Shown here: positions 34,872-47,268 of the stretch, piece by piece
Numbering within the stretch: position 1 is the first letter of the stretch
How the letters are laid out: every line of letters begins with the position of its first letter
NCBI GenBank assembly: GCA_019279435.1
Contig: JAAALK010000283.1
Span: forward strand, 58,385,700-58,449,699
Length of the DNA stretch: 64,000 nt
DNA from: Zizania palustris
Lineage: Eukaryota > Streptophyta > Magnoliopsida > Poales > Poaceae
Reading direction: 5' to 3'
Notes under the pieces: model-generated
Databases searched by the model: none
Told to the model about the DNA's origin: nothing
What the model saw: the letters and a program-made list of their open reading frames with translations, nothing else
Program-made: the position numbers and the translations under genes

Positions 34872-36885
34872 TGAGAAACCAAGGGTTGGTTTCGGAGTCT
34901 GTGATGAGTGATTGACTGTGTTTTATCCTCTGATTCGAAGGGGTACCTTCGAAGGGGTTCGGAGATTGGATCTTCGAAGGTCTTCGGAGGTGGTTTCACC
35001 GAAGGGTTCGGTGGTTTTGGTTGCTGCAGTTGTTGCAGCGGAGTGTGCCTGTCGAAGGGGTCCGACAGTACACGATGATTGGCTGTATCGAAGGTCTCGG
35101 TACTTTGGACGGTACACCGGAGTGTGTGCCGAAGGTTGCTAACCCGGAGAGGTCTCCGGAGTACTGGATACACTTGTCTGTTTGTCTGTGGTGCGCAGGG
35201 GACTTCGGAGGCGACGGACGGGTCGTAGCAGGTGAACCCGGGTCAAGCGGGAGGATTGATGTCAGGGGAGCGGGGAGCTCCGTCACGAAGGCTGCGAAGG
35301 GATCAAGGTCGGACCTCGGGTCGAGGTGCACCAGGAGAGGGCAGTAAGTGCGGAGCGTGGCTCCGGGTGAAGGTACTCCGAGACAAAGTCCTCGAAGGCG
35401 AGGCACTTCGAAGGGTACTCCGGAAGGAGTGACTTCGGAGTATGGTGGATCAAGTCCTCTACGGAGGCAAGGCATTCGATGTGTGCTCCGGAGGGAGACA
35501 CTCGAAGGTACCCGACGAAGGTCTCAGAAGTCGAGGTGCATCGAAGGCATGGTCCGGGTGAGGCTCGTCGAGGAGTGTGCTCGGGGAGAGACACTGCGAC
35601 GAAGTGCTCATGGAATGCTTCATGCGGAGGCCTTGGATGAAGGAGAGACTTCGAAGGGTGGTACTCCGAAGGTGGGGCTTCGGAGTGAAGCAGGCTTCAG
35701 AGCAAGGCTGGCTCCGGAGTGAGGATGACTTGAGGTACTTCGATCATGCATGGCTTCGGTACACGGACTGACGGAGTTTGAGCTGGGAGAAGCTGCGAAG
35801 CCGTGGTGGTCCACTCCGAAGGTGGTGGTGCGAAGGCCCAAGGGCTTTGACGGCTTCGGCTCAAAACCATCACTGTATCGGAGGCTATCTTCGGTGAAGC
35901 GAAGGCCGTCAGGCTCAAGGCTTCTCACCGAAGCTACCGCACCCCTCGCGTGCGAAGGAGGGCTTCAGGAAAGTCAAAGACTGTAAAAGCTGACAGTGTT
36001 TGCTCTGCAAAAAGCTAACGATGTCCCCTCTGCAAAGCTGACAGAGAAGCCTCCAGAATAAAGTTGACTACCTTTTGTACCCCTCTGTTCTGTAGAGACA
36101 AAACCAATGTAAACCTTAGGGGTAAAGTAGTCAATTCACTTGGGTGAATAGTGGCTATAAATATGGGGGCTGGGTAGGTAACATTTAACACTTTGAGCAT
36201 TCACTGTTGAGCTCATGTACTACCCACCACACGTTGTATTCATCCTGAGTTCATTTATTGTGTTCCTTGTTCAAGCAGCGAAGCCCTGCTTCTGTGTTCA
36301 TTTTTCTGCTTGAGCTTGTTTGCATACCTCGCTAGTAGTAGTGCACCGAAGCCTGTCTAGGCGAAGTGTGTTTTGTGCGAAGTGTGCTTTTTCAGTGTGC
36401 GTTCGCTTTGTGTAACTAGAGGCTAGACCTCGCTGTTTACTAGCGAAGCCCTGTTCGAAGGCCATCGTTCTTCCCGTGTCGAGGTCCTTAGCGAAGTCCG
36501 TAGAGTGTGCGTTTAGACCTTCGGTGTACGAAGCCCAGCACCAGTTGCTGTTGCTAAGTACTTGGTCGAAGTCCTCAGAGGATAGTCCACTCTTGCGAAG
36601 GGTGAAGTGCGAAGCCTGCTCGAAGCACCCTGTGTGCGGAGCCTGCACTGACTTGGCTGAGTTGATTTTTCGGGGTTGCGTGTTTAGCGAAGTCTTCTTG
36701 GCTTCGGACTTTTACTCCTTGCGAAGCCTGTGTTCGGAGCTGTCAAATACCTCCGAACCAGAACTTCGAAGGTTGTGTTCGAAGCCTGTTCCGCAGTAGA
36801 CTGAATTAAAACAGAAGGCTATTTTTAGCCCAAGTTTTTAAAAGCTCCCATTCACCCCCCTCTGGTCGCCGTTTCCGGTCCAACA
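34872..36885 (+). repeat. 3' LTR of element A
   Basis: It begins TGAGAAACCAAGGG and ends GGTCCAACA, then the TAAGG target duplication. Most differences from the 5' LTR are C/T or A/G changes, which fits decay of methylated CpG sites. Confidence 0.93.
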
Positions 36886-36990
36886 TAAGGGCTTAGGGGT
36901 TCCCGGGAACCCGGGGTCCCATTTTTTTAATTATCATCAGTAAATTTTTATCCTTTGTGCACCCCTTGGATCTAATATGATATACCACAT

Positions 36991-38362
36991 TGTTGACACG
37001 AAAACGTGCCCCCCGCACTTGGGCCAGTTCGATGATCCAAAAGAGGGCGGACGTTTCAAGGATAAACCCTAAAATGTCACGAGACGCTGACGTAATGTTC
37101 CGACAACCCTAAACAATGGTAAGGGAATAACAGAGTCACCAGGCAGTCAAACAAATATTCAGAAATAGAGTTCAATTATCCAAAGTGTTGTAGAAAATAA
37201 TTAAACCGGCCAAGCTAGGGTCTATTTTATCTGTAGCAAAAAGGGATGGTCAGACCGATGGAGGACCTCCGGTCGGACCGGTAATTCGAGGGTCTCACCG
37301 AAGGGTGATTCGGCGCTCTAACGAAGGTGGTCCGATGGGTTCCCGAGGCGTCCTTCGGCCTGACGTCCGATCAGACCGAGGTACAGGCCTCGGTCAAACC
37401 GAAGGCACCCTAAGGTGGCTCTAGGGTGACCTGCGAGGGCTATGGAGGTTCGAGTCCACCGACAGTCGAACCGATGGAGCGGGCCTGGTCAGACTGTACG
37501 TGAGGTCTCGGTCGGACTTAGGGCTTCGGCACGCGCGGTGCGGTGCGAGATGTACTCCGACGTGAAGCTGGTAGATTCAGAGGGGCTCGGTCGGATCGAC
37601 GAAGATGCGCCGGTCGGACCGGAGGGTGCCGAGGGCAGGCACAGATCGTGATGGAAATGACCTGACGACCCAGCACGACCACAACCGGTCAGATCGACGA
37701 TATGCTGCCGGTCGAACCGACAGGCTCCGATTCTCCCGGGGCTCCGGCGATCTAGCAAACTTGTAGCAGTCACCCCAAACTTCTTGGCGAGGGATCTAAG
37801 GGTGATAACTCTGTAAAACAGGAATAAATCAAATACAATTCGGCCTAGGGACAGAATTTCCAAGGGTAGCAAAAAAATCCGATAAAAAAGATAAAAATCT
37901 GTTACGTGGATTAAATAGGTGATTCATAGACGAATCAACAAGGCTTACCACGGTTACGACGTGATGCACGGAGGGCTTTCAGCGCAAACCCACGAAGATG
38001 TACTGAACTAGGGCACAAAAGTAGATGAAAAGTAAAAGTATGGTTCAAAACTAGGGTTTTGAAGTGTTGATCTGTGGAGATAGATCCATGAATCGGCCTT
38101 CCCCCTATATTTATAGGGGTTGGACTTAGACTCTCTGGCGTCTACATCAAGTAGGATTCGACCAAAAGTTGTTAAAATTTAACTAGAAATCAAAACAGCC
38201 CAAAACCACTTTTATCTCTAATTTTCGGACTGGGTCGATCTGACCAGGCCTACATGGCCGGTTGGACTGGCCTGTGCTAGGACACAACATATTTTCGGTC
38301 CAAATTATCAAAATTGACTTTTTGACAATTTCAACCATTAATACTATTTTTTGCTATTAACA
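36991..38362 (+). mobile_element. Solo LTR (GGTCAGACCGG-rich family), second copy
   Basis: It starts TGTTGACACGAAAA and ends GCTATTAACA, with a perfect 5-bp duplication CACAT on both sides (36986-36990 and 38363-38367). It aligns with 8225-9389 and shares the recurring GGTCNGACCGG motif. The TATA-like CCTATATTTATAGGGG near 38105 precedes the last ~260 bp, as in U3/R of an LTR. It has no internal region and no coding capacity. Confidence 0.8.
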
Positions 38363-38367
38363 CACAT

Positions 38368-38910
38368 GAAGTGGTGCAACCCTCAGTATTCCTCTAGCTC
38401 CGCCACTACGTATAGCTAATCTAAATGACCACTAATATGATAGTTAGTTAACTATATATATTATACATTTAATATATAATACCTCACACAATCTCACAAA
38501 GTTCATTGGACTTTGGACATGTGTATCAACGTACTATTAGCTAGTAGTCTTTTTTTTCTCTGTCCTAAAAATAATTAAATTGTGATGTCAAAACTGAGAG
38601 GAGTCAAAGACGGTCTACGTGCGTCCAAGTGGCATACCTACCGATGTCTATCTCGCCGGATTACACCTGTGTCCAGCTCTCCGGCCGACCGCTGGGCCAT
38701 TCTGCGGGGGCAATATGGTCATTTCCCACCTACCGTTTTTAGGGAACCATTCCAGATACGATGTCGCCCCGCAAAGGCAGAGAAAATAGAGCTGCTCGAT
38801 CCCGTCCCCCCCGGAAAAGGGCAAGACGACGACACAGGACGACGCGAGCGGCGGACGGGAGGAGAGAGACGACGACGCGGAGGCAGGCCTTCACCGGCGA
38901 GACGCGAGAC
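38368..38910. other. Makorin upstream region with MITE remnants
   Basis: 38380-38570 is AT-rich and looks like the right half of an old MITE (TAGCTCCGCCACTACG, then TAATCTAAATGACC...). A matching left half may lie just left of element A, near 15710-15784. From about 38580 the sequence becomes GC-rich and is probably the promoter and start of the makorin leader. No TATA box is evident. Confidence 0.45.
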
Positions 38911-38913
38911 GCC

Positions 38914-38958
38914 CTAGCCTAGCCTAGCCTAGCCTAGCCTAGCCGAGCCGAGCCGAGC
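38914..38958 (+). repeat. Pentanucleotide microsatellite in the makorin 5' leader
   Basis: There are six copies of CTAGC (38914-38943) followed by three of CGAGC (38944-38958). They lie about 80-125 bp upstream of the ATG at 39039, so probably within the 5' UTR. Slippage here could vary leader length between cultivars. Confidence 0.85.
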
Positions 38959-39038
38959 GCGACGGCGTCCCGCGCGCTGTTTGTGTCTCTCCCCGGCCGA
39001 ATCCGGGCCGCGCCGATCGATCGCTCCGGCTACGGGCC

Positions 39039-42000
39039 ATGTCGACCAAGAGGTAATTCGATTCGGCTTGATCGCCTTCTAGCTTGGAACGATCTGGAGC
39101 GGAGGTGTGGGGAGTCGCCTGGGTTGAAACGTGTGGAGGTGGAGCCGCGTCGGGTTCTGTTGATTGCGGTGGATTGAGCTTGCCTCAGACCTAGGGTTGA
39201 CCTGCCGTTCGCGGTTGGGAGGAATGGTGAGGCCAGTTTTTAGCTAGGTCGCTGCTTGTGTTATGGAAGTATGGGCGTATGGGAGTGTATAGGTACATAA
39301 ACTGGTATATGCTTTAACACCGTGCTGTTCACGAGTTGTGTAATTTAGCATGGAGGGAACTGCTCTCTGTTGAATCACCATGGCGTGCCTCCGCTAGTTC
39401 TTGTTGTTTATGTCAAATTATGCTAGTTGCTTGGCCCGTTGAAGGCTCAGACACACCTTTCTTTTTGGTATGATTTGGATTACGAGTTTATGACGCTTCC
39501 ATGCTTTGTTGGGTAGTTATGCTGGTCGGTTGAATAAGGGGAATTGCTTGCATTTATTCAGCATTTTCGTGGCATTGGTGTGTTGTCTGTACATTGTAGG
39601 TTAATCGGGATTATCAATTATTAGTTTGTGCCCCCATTCTCACGAGCAAGTGGTAGTACACTTGTTTGGTAGGAACTTATTGTAAAGATGATACAGGCTG
39701 GTCCAGGACTTATCTTTTTTTATTACGGTTACTGTATATTTTGGTGCCATGCAAATTAAAGTTGTCAGATTGGTTTGAGTTTAGTGGTGGTGTCTATGTT
39801 GCTTGTTTGATTCTATAAACTCCAATATGTGCTAGGGAATGTGACTCTTTGGATTTTAATGATGGTTCCTATTTATTGGAGCAACAAAATACCAACCAGC
39901 CTGGTTTTATGTTTTGGATTCAAATGGTAGCTGAATTCTGATTGGTGAACCGTGAACATGGCCGTCTTTGCATTATAGAAGAGAACAACAAATGAGAATA
40001 ATAGTGACTTCATATTTGATGAATCACTGATTCAGTGATTCTTCAACACCCTGTTGTACATGTATCTGATACATCCTGATATGGTGATACATTCTGATAT
40101 GCGTATCAAGGAGTATCAGATTAATTCGATTAAAAAATAAATAATTTAATTCACGATGTGTGTCCAATACTCACAGATACTTTCATAGTTCTGTCCGATA
40201 TGTCTGTCGACAGTAACACCTTATTTTGAAGCCCTGTTGAAGCTAAAGCTCATAAACACTGGACCATGGGCTCTAATTTGGGCTTGTGCACTGTCCCCCT
40301 AAGTTATGTAATACAATAATATCATAAATTTGTAATGTTTGAGTCCCCCTAGATGTGCTATATTTTTATATATCTCATTGTCTTTATATATTTATATATA
40401 CTAGATGTATCACTGTATCTTAGTTTTTTTGGAATTCGCCATATCACGTATCGGTAATACATAGTCTGAAGAAAGTGGTAGTGCACTTGTTTGGCGGGAA
40501 CTTATTGTAAAGATGATACAGGCTGGACCATGATTTATCTTTTTATTATGGTTACTGTCTATTATGATATCATGGAATGATGGAAATTAAAGCTGTCACA
40601 TTGGTTTGAGTTTTGGTGGTGTCTATGTTGCTTGTTTGATTCTATAAATGCCACTATACACTAGGGAATGTAAGTATTTGGATTTCAATAGAAGTTCCTA
40701 TTTATTTGAGCAACAAAATATTAGCCAGCCTGGTTTTATGTTTTGGATTCAAATGGTAGCTGAATTCTGATTGGTGAACATGGTCATCCCTTGTAAAGCT
40801 CTGCATTATAGAAAAGAACAACAAATGAGAAAAATACTAAAATAGTGAGTTCATATTTGATATATGATAGCAACTATCATTTTTTAAAAATAAAACTTGA
40901 GCTGAGCTGTAAGCATGAAAATTCAGAGCAAGAAAGGAAACATTAGTAAAATAAAAAATGTGCTTATGTAACTAAGCATCTTTTTCTGAGATGCACCTTT
41001 TTATTTGGACCATGTATTCTTTTTTCTGCTAACCTTGTTGTTGGTATTCCTCTGAAACTTGCTTCACTTGTCCTTGTATATCAAACAATTACTGCTGTTA
41101 TTGGTGTAAGTTTTAAAAAATGAAGTGTTGAAATAGGCAAAACAAGATACTGAACTGTAGCCTCGTTTACATGAGATACAATCCCTTCATATTGGTCATT
41201 TAAATTGGTTGCGTAAGCATCACTCCTTCAGATGGTTGATTTACATTTTGTTTGCTCATGAAGCAAAATTGTGGTAGGAAAAGGCTCTGCAAAAACTCAT
41301 TACATTACCGTGATTCAAATTATTCCCTTCCTGGGATTGAACCAACAGTTATGGTAGTTTGCTTACAGGTATTCTTTTGGTTATATTTTGATCTATCAGG
41401 GTTCTTTGCAAGTTCTTCATGCATGGATCTTGCTTGAAAGGAGAGTACTGTGAGTTCTCCCATGATTGGAATGACCAACCAAACAATGTAACGTACCTGT
41501 AAATGGTTGATGTGCTCTGATTTCATTGCCATTCTTAACAATATGTATCTTGATATCTTCTAGTGTTCCTTACTTTGATGCTTGTTTGCTCAGGTTTGCA
41601 CATTCTACCAGAAAGGTGCATGCTCGTATGGTAGTCGTTGCAGATATGACCATGTCAAAGTTTCTCGGAACCCCACAGTGCCTCCACCACCAAGCTCAAG
41701 TACTACAACATGTGCATCTAGTTCTCTTCAGCCTATGAGTTTCAGGCGTCCTCATCTGGGGTACCAAGCAGATTCAGGCAACCCAAGGAAACATATATCT
41801 ACCGATGTGTTTGCACATTCTGGAAGTAAGCCTGTTTGGAGAAATGATTTTCAACATAAAAGCGTACCTGAGGATGGGATTGACTGGTCATCAAATCGAA
41901 TGGTGCAGAACCAAACAACCTTGAATCCTGCTGACCTGCCAATCTGTTCTTTTGCTGCTGGTGGTAATTGTCCTTATGGGGAAGGATGCCCTCAGATGCA

Positions 42001-43876
42001 TGGGGATTTGTGCACAATCTGTGGGAAGTTGTGCTTGCATCCTTATCGTCCTGATGAGAGGGAGGAACATATCAAGCTATGTGAGAAAAATCACAAGCGT
42101 CTTGAGGCTTTGAAACGTAGCCAAGAGATTGAATGCAGTGTCTGCCTGGACTGTGTGCTTTCAAAGCCTACTGCTGCTGAAAGGAAATTTGGACTGTTAT
42201 CTGAGTGTGATCATCCCTTCTGTATTTCATGCATTAGAAATTGGCGTAACAATTCTCCTACATCTGGTATGGATGTGAACTCAGCACTGAGAGCTTGTCC
42301 AATATGTCGCAAACTTTCGTACTATGTCATTCCAAGTGTTCTTTGGTACTTCTCGAAGGAGGAAAAGCTGGAGATCATTGACAACTATAAAACCAAGCTC
42401 AAGTAAGTTTGATGTTTTATATCCTTTAGTTGTTGTTGCATGTCTCTTATGTGTCCCGAGATTTCACTGCTGTCATATTCCTTATAATTAATCAAATGGG
42501 CATAGACATCACAATTTACTTGAAAATGATTTGTCTCATAGATTCATATTTCCTTCCTTTTTGAAATATTAATCTATTATTCACCTTAGTACTTGATGAA
42601 TGTCCTAGTGTCTAATCTACATATATACTGTATTACTGTTGCAGGTCTATTGACTGCAAGTACTTCGATTTTGGAACTGGTACTTGTCCTTTTGGGACAA
42701 GCTGTTTCTACAAGGTAGAAAACTATATCTTTACATGCTATAAACATGTGAAATCACTAAATCAGTGTTGTCAACACAAATCTTACTAGCGTCCAGATAA
42801 TTTGAGGGCCCAATACTAAAGAAGCCCCCATCTAGCTAGTGGCACTTGTAAGCCAGCACCTGGTTTAAACAAAATAGTAGCTTGTTACCTTTTCACTCTA
42901 ATCAGTTGCTCTTCTGGGAACTGCCCAACTTACAACTTTGTTTTGCTTCATGAAGAGTTCTAAATACTGTGTCCAGTATTATTATCATTGCTCTGACATC
43001 AGATTACACCATCTTCAAAGTTCCTTAATTCACTAAATTGGGTAGGTTTGCCAACTTTTGGGTTCCTGGTGTGAATCATCTGATTAAAGCGTGCCTGGAA
43101 GTGCTCTGATATTATTATTATTTTATTCTGCTCCTTGAACACCCTAGTCCTGCCTTCAGCACCTGGGATTCAAATGAATCCAGTAGGCTCTACATGTCCT
43201 TTTAAGGAGTTGCTAAAAACATGATGTTACTTGTCCAAATTGCGCTCCCTATGCAATATAAATACTCTTAACACAATTTATTAGTAATGTAATGCTGATG
43301 ACCTGTTTGATAGTTCTTGACAATTAATGGTACAGTATTTTCCTTAGATGCTCATTGCTAAATTGTTACAGTCCGTTGAAATAAGTATGTTTTGTGATAA
43401 ATGATCATTTTGACATAGTGTAATCTTACATTAATTCAAATGATTTGAGTTGATTGGCAGCATCTATCATACTCTGGTAAGTGTAATTGGTAGCTATGCT
43501 AGGTTGTCCTCTTGGGCTCATATACTGTTCACAGGCCCACCGGTACTGTTCATGGGTTGGGCCTGGCCCGAAACCCTAGCCCATGACAGTTGTAAACTGT
43601 ATTATTTAGTTGTCAGTATTTCCTTGTCACTGAATTCACTATTGTATTTGCATGTTTACAGCATGCTTACAGAGATGGTCGGTTAGAAGAGGTTGCACTG
43701 CGACATCTTGATGCTGATGATGGGAATACAGTGATTGCCAAAAATATTAGGTATGTGTTCTCCATTGGGCGTCTGTTCAATCTGTATGTTCCTTTTTCTC
43801 ATTTTGATGTATTACCATCATGTTTTTGCATTCCAGATTGTCGGACTTCCTCAGTCTCAGTCGGTTGCATCTTTAG
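39039..43876 (+). CDS. MKRN: Makorin RING zinc-finger E3 ubiquitin ligase
   Basis: Six exons, 39039-39052, 41400-41487, 41594-42402, 42645-42714, 43662-43750 and 43837-43876, have GT-AG borders, keep frame and give 369 residues. C3H fingers appear at C8-C16-C22-H26, C36-C44-C50-H54 and C152-C160-C166-H170. The makorin Cys-His stretch is CTICGKLCLHPYRPDEREEH (174-193). The C3HC4 RING spans 215-273 (CSVC ... CDHPFCISC ... CPIC). A fourth C3H finger is C308-C318-C324-H328. This order defines makorins, RNA-binding E3 ligases that transfer ubiquitin from an E2. Exon 1 encodes only MSTK and part of an Arg codon and is followed by a 2.3-kb intron, so a simple ORF search misses the first finger. A 3' UTR intron ending near 44526 is possible. 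Gene identity is firm; substrates are unknown. Confidence 0.95.
39648..40864 (+). repeat. Direct duplication inside makorin intron 1
   Basis: 39648-40021 and 40474-40864 are alignable direct copies (for example both contain GGAACTTATTGTAAAGATGA and GGTAGCTGAATTCTGATTGG). They have scattered substitutions and small indels. The 450 bp between them holds GATAC-rich sequence not shared with the copies. Confidence 0.85.
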
Positions 43877-46171
43877 GGACCAGCAACTGTATATATGTCA
43901 AATGTAAGACTTAGTTTTTCAGTATACGTCTATACACTCGCCTCAACGTTACTTTTTCTTTTAGTCAAATCGCCTAACAAGCATGGTGCATTTGGAAATG
44001 GTGCTCATGTGTTTGCTGTTGTTGGAGGTCGTTGCTGTGATGTTTCACCATATATCAATTAAAATGTTTTTTGAGATGGGGAACCCTCAAAGTTACATTC
44101 TGGTGGATTTAAACATTTCTCAGAACTTATCCTGATTCAGTATCCTGGATTTTTTTTGTTAACATTTGATTAGCTTTTCATCCAGTCTGATGTTCCTCCG
44201 ATTGTTATACTCCCATTACAGAACCTGTCTTCATCTTTTCACCAAGTGAACCATTTCTATCCAATAATTCTGGTGTTTTGCTATCTACCAAATATTAGTA
44301 TCAGGGTGAAGACAACAGTTTATCAAAAGCAGCACCTTTGAAAGCAGCAGATTTATGTCCAATTTAGTGATGGTTGCTTTGTTTCCAATCGTATGAAGGC
44401 AGTCATTATGTGCTAAAAACCATCGTTATTTTCCTGCTATGCATAACTTTTTACACAGCTCCATATATAGTTCTTACCTTGTATGCGTACAGTGTTAGTT
44501 AACATGAACCTTGTGCTTCAATGCAGAATTCGTGAAGTTTGCTGCTGGACTCCTGGAGGAAGCGATGTCGATCTGAGGACAACAGAAAAAAAAGTTTAAT
44601 CGCAAATATGCTCTATAGTCGAAACATTAGAACTGAACTGTTGAAAAACTTTGCCACATCCGTGCACTCGTCTTGCTTCCTGAGCCAGCAGTTATTCAGT
44701 AGAAGGACATTCCCTGACCATCGTGCAAAGCACAGGTGTATAATACTATTCCTTCCTCAATGCTCTCTACCTAGTTAAGGCTTCACGCACCAATCATAGG
44801 TCTCCCGAAGCCGTGCGATTATAACTCTTAAACTTGTATGAAAAAGAGGAGGAAGAAAAGAAAAAATAGAATGAAACAAAGTATATTGTTCATAACGCAC
44901 ACTGATGAGTGCGGCATTACGCTGAAGTTGGGATGCTTGAGGCCGTTTTCTTGTAGGAAAGGAAGGAAGAAAAAACAAGCGGAAACAAATCACATTGTTC
45001 ATACTCCGTATTGTTGAATGTGCCATGTTCTATAATCTGAGGTTGATACTATGCATCTATCTTCCTGAAAGCAGGTCGCTTTCCATTAAGAAGATCAAAT
45101 TTTGGAGACCTGTATGCGTGTGATTTGAGATTTTGAGCGTCTTGTTTATATCCCCAACAATCTTAAGGGTATGTCTTCTCTCTGAATTGCAGGATCAGGA
45201 AGGCCAACATAGCCGCTCTCGAAATATACAAAATCCATTCTATTTGTTCTTTGCAAGATTACTAGATACACCGTGCATCAAGTTCATTAAAAACTGAGAA
45301 CTAGATCAAAAAACTGAGAACTAGATCAAGGTGACAAGGTGAAACTCAGCATCATACCAACTCCAAAGTGCAAGTTACCATTCCTTTACTACAATAATAC
45401 ATTATGCTTCGACGACGCAGATGGGGAACCAATGCGAATGACTCTTACAAAAGTTTTTTTTTTAAAAAGGAACAAAAGAACTTAGAGCATCATCCGAGTG
45501 AGTGTCCACCAAAGCAAGGAAGCCCGCGGAAATGCCGTAAAGCAGCAGCACACAGCTACTGATCGTGATCGACCACAGCTTCGTGTCTTGTTCGTCCATC
45601 GCCTTGTCGGGACGCGTTTACGTTTAATCTCGATGATGCTATGAAAACGAGCGCGTTCGAGTGTGTTTCTGTCATTACGGAAGCAGCTCTGTAACCGGCT
45701 AATCGTATTTTGCAGTTTGGCTAACTGGAACTGACAGCGTGTAGGTTACCGCCATTTTGCCCATTGAGCTAGTCGTTTCTGACAATTTGACTTCGATAGT
45801 TATTTTCAACTAGATTAGCGTACAGTTGGGTTTGATATCTTTCGAAATCAGATGCGGACGTATGGCATTGCGTGAATTGAGCACACGCCCATGACGATTG
45901 CCTTCGAAAAAAGAAATCTTTTTTTGCACATTTGAATTGGAATGAGATGTTGGAATTCTTGGGTCGAGAGGTTGAGAAGATCAAATGATCCAGATTTATT
46001 CATACAAATGAAGGCACATAGTGATTAATAAGGTACATAGTAATGGTGAAAAGAATTTCCAGCAAGATAAACGCTCGATCGATCATCTCTCTCAAGGAAG
46101 AAGAAAAAGAGGAAACGAGTTATATATTCATATGATTGATCCAGAGCAGCAGCGGCGGCAGCCGCGGTGGT
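43877..46171. other. Makorin 3' region and intergenic sequence, no other gene seen
   Basis: The first part is makorin 3' UTR; an acceptor-like TGCAG at about 44522-44526 could start a terminal untranslated exon. Near 45291-45330 a direct repeat of ACTGAGAACTAGATCAA occurs twice. On the minus strand an AATAAA (complement at 45995-46000) lies about 170 bp beyond the stop of the AG-peptide gene and is its likely poly(A) signal. Confidence 0.55.
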
Positions 46172-46369
46172 CTACTGCATCAGCGCAGCGGCCAGCAGGG
46201 AGACGAGGGCGGAGGACGCGACGGCCAGCGCGGAGAAGCCCCCGGCCGCGGCGGACGTCGGAGCCGGCGCCGGAGACGAGGACGGCGCGTTGAAGTCCTG
46301 CGCCGACGCCGAGAGGAGGACGGCGGCGAAGGCCACGGCCACCACCAGCACGGCGATACGGGGAGCCAT
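46172..46369 (-). CDS. Arabinogalactan peptide (AG-peptide), GPI-anchored
   Basis: The 65-residue product begins with a signal peptide (MAPRIAVLVVAVAFAAVLLS, cleavage probably after SASA). The short mature core QDFNAPSSSPAPAPTSAAAG has Pro residues in Ala-Pro and Ser-Pro pairs, the sites for hydroxylation and arabinogalactan addition. The Ala/Leu-rich tail SALAVASSALVSLLAAALMQ is a GPI-attachment signal. After processing only about a dozen residues would remain, heavily glycosylated, at the plasma membrane. The start is the Met that opens the signal peptide; an in-frame extension to 46435 lacks such character. A TATA box lies 169 bp upstream, the GC content is high, and the gene is intronless. 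Similar to the gene at 56757-56936 in type, not in close sequence. Confidence 0.85.
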   Translation of the reverse strand: MAPRIAVLVVAVAFAAVLLSASAQDFNAPSSSPAPAPTSAAAGGFSALAVASSALVSLLAAALMQ

Positions 46370-47260
46370 CGCGAACGCGCGCGAAGTGCCTGGTGAAGGA
46401 AGAGAGTACGACGCGAGCTGAGGTCGGCTGCTCAACTTAGCTCGCTACTTGGGATCGAGGCTCGCCGACGAGGAGAAAGAGAAAGCAAGCTGGCTGGATG
46501 GCTGGCAATGGAGAATGGGAGACGAGGCGCGGCCCGAATATATAGAGCGGAAAGCGCGTCGGGACGACAGGCTGCCTGCGCTGCGCCGTCCGTTTCGCTG
46601 GTTTGGTTCTTTCCCGGCGTGCGTCCCGGTCACGGCAAGCGGCAAGCTGCCAGACCCGTCGCGCGACGCGGTTCGGGGGCAGCGGGGCGCGTGCGTGGGT
46701 TGGCGCCGCCCACGGGTCGCGGCGGGCATGCGGCGCGCGGTGGCTGTCGTTGTCGGCCACGGCCACCAGGGCTCCACCACCGACGCGCGGGGCGGCGCGT
46801 GCTCCGGGGAAAAGATCTCCGGTTTGGGAGGTGGACGACTGGACGCGGTCGCGGTGGTGGGCGGGGCGGCCGGGTGGAGCACGCCAGGGCCCACGAGACC
46901 GAACGATACCGATTTTTTAAATAAAAACAATATCTCGTCTAAAATTTCAATTCAAATTTCTAAAAATAATAAAAACAAACCTATATCGAACACATAAAAA
47001 CTCCTCCTGTTTTTTCAATCTTATTGTTTAAAAAAACAGCTAAAACATTAAAAAAATATCTAGTTAAATGTAAAGTTATGGGCACATGCATGTCATGCGT
47101 GTCGAGTGAGTGCATGACGTAGCTGTGAAAAAAGATGGCGATAAAAAAAAGTAGGAGTGCGGGTTGGGTCGCTTTGTGTCAGGCGACAGGCGACAGCGAG
47201 AGACCTTATGGCCGAAAAGTAGATGAAAACAGAGGACGGCAACGTGCCTGCACGACTTCG
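46370..47260 (-). promoter_or_regulatory. GC-rich upstream region of the AG-peptide gene, with TATA box
   Basis: CTATATAT on the minus strand (46538-46545) is the likely TATA box. The region to about 46900 is GC-rich, and open frames on both strands there (up to 182 codons) reflect base composition. From 46915 to 47260 it is ordinary AT-rich spacer. Confidence 0.6.
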
Positions 47261-47268
47261 GTTACTAG

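Larger units (their letters stand above)
15785..36885 (+). mobile_element. Copia LTR retrotransposon A, split by element B
   Basis: Two LTRs of about 2,015 bp (15785-17799 and 34872-36885) enclose a tRNA primer site, gag, pol and a repeated polypurine region. The 5-bp duplication TAAGG flanks the whole (15780-15784 and 36886-36890). Without B the element is about 10.3 kb. Order is gag, protease, integrase, reverse transcriptase, RNase H, hence Ty1-copia. The TGGTATTAGAGC primer site, long CpG-rich LTRs and repeated polypurine tracts point to the Sirevirus/Maximus lineage. By eye the two LTRs differ at roughly 50 sites (about 2.5%). Coding regions carry several lesions, so A is not autonomous. 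Confidence 0.93.

Noticed and set aside
46437..46997. ORFs of 105-182 codons on both strands upstream of the AG-peptide
   Set aside because: All frames are open because of high GC content. They cover the TATA box and leader of the AG-peptide gene and match no family.
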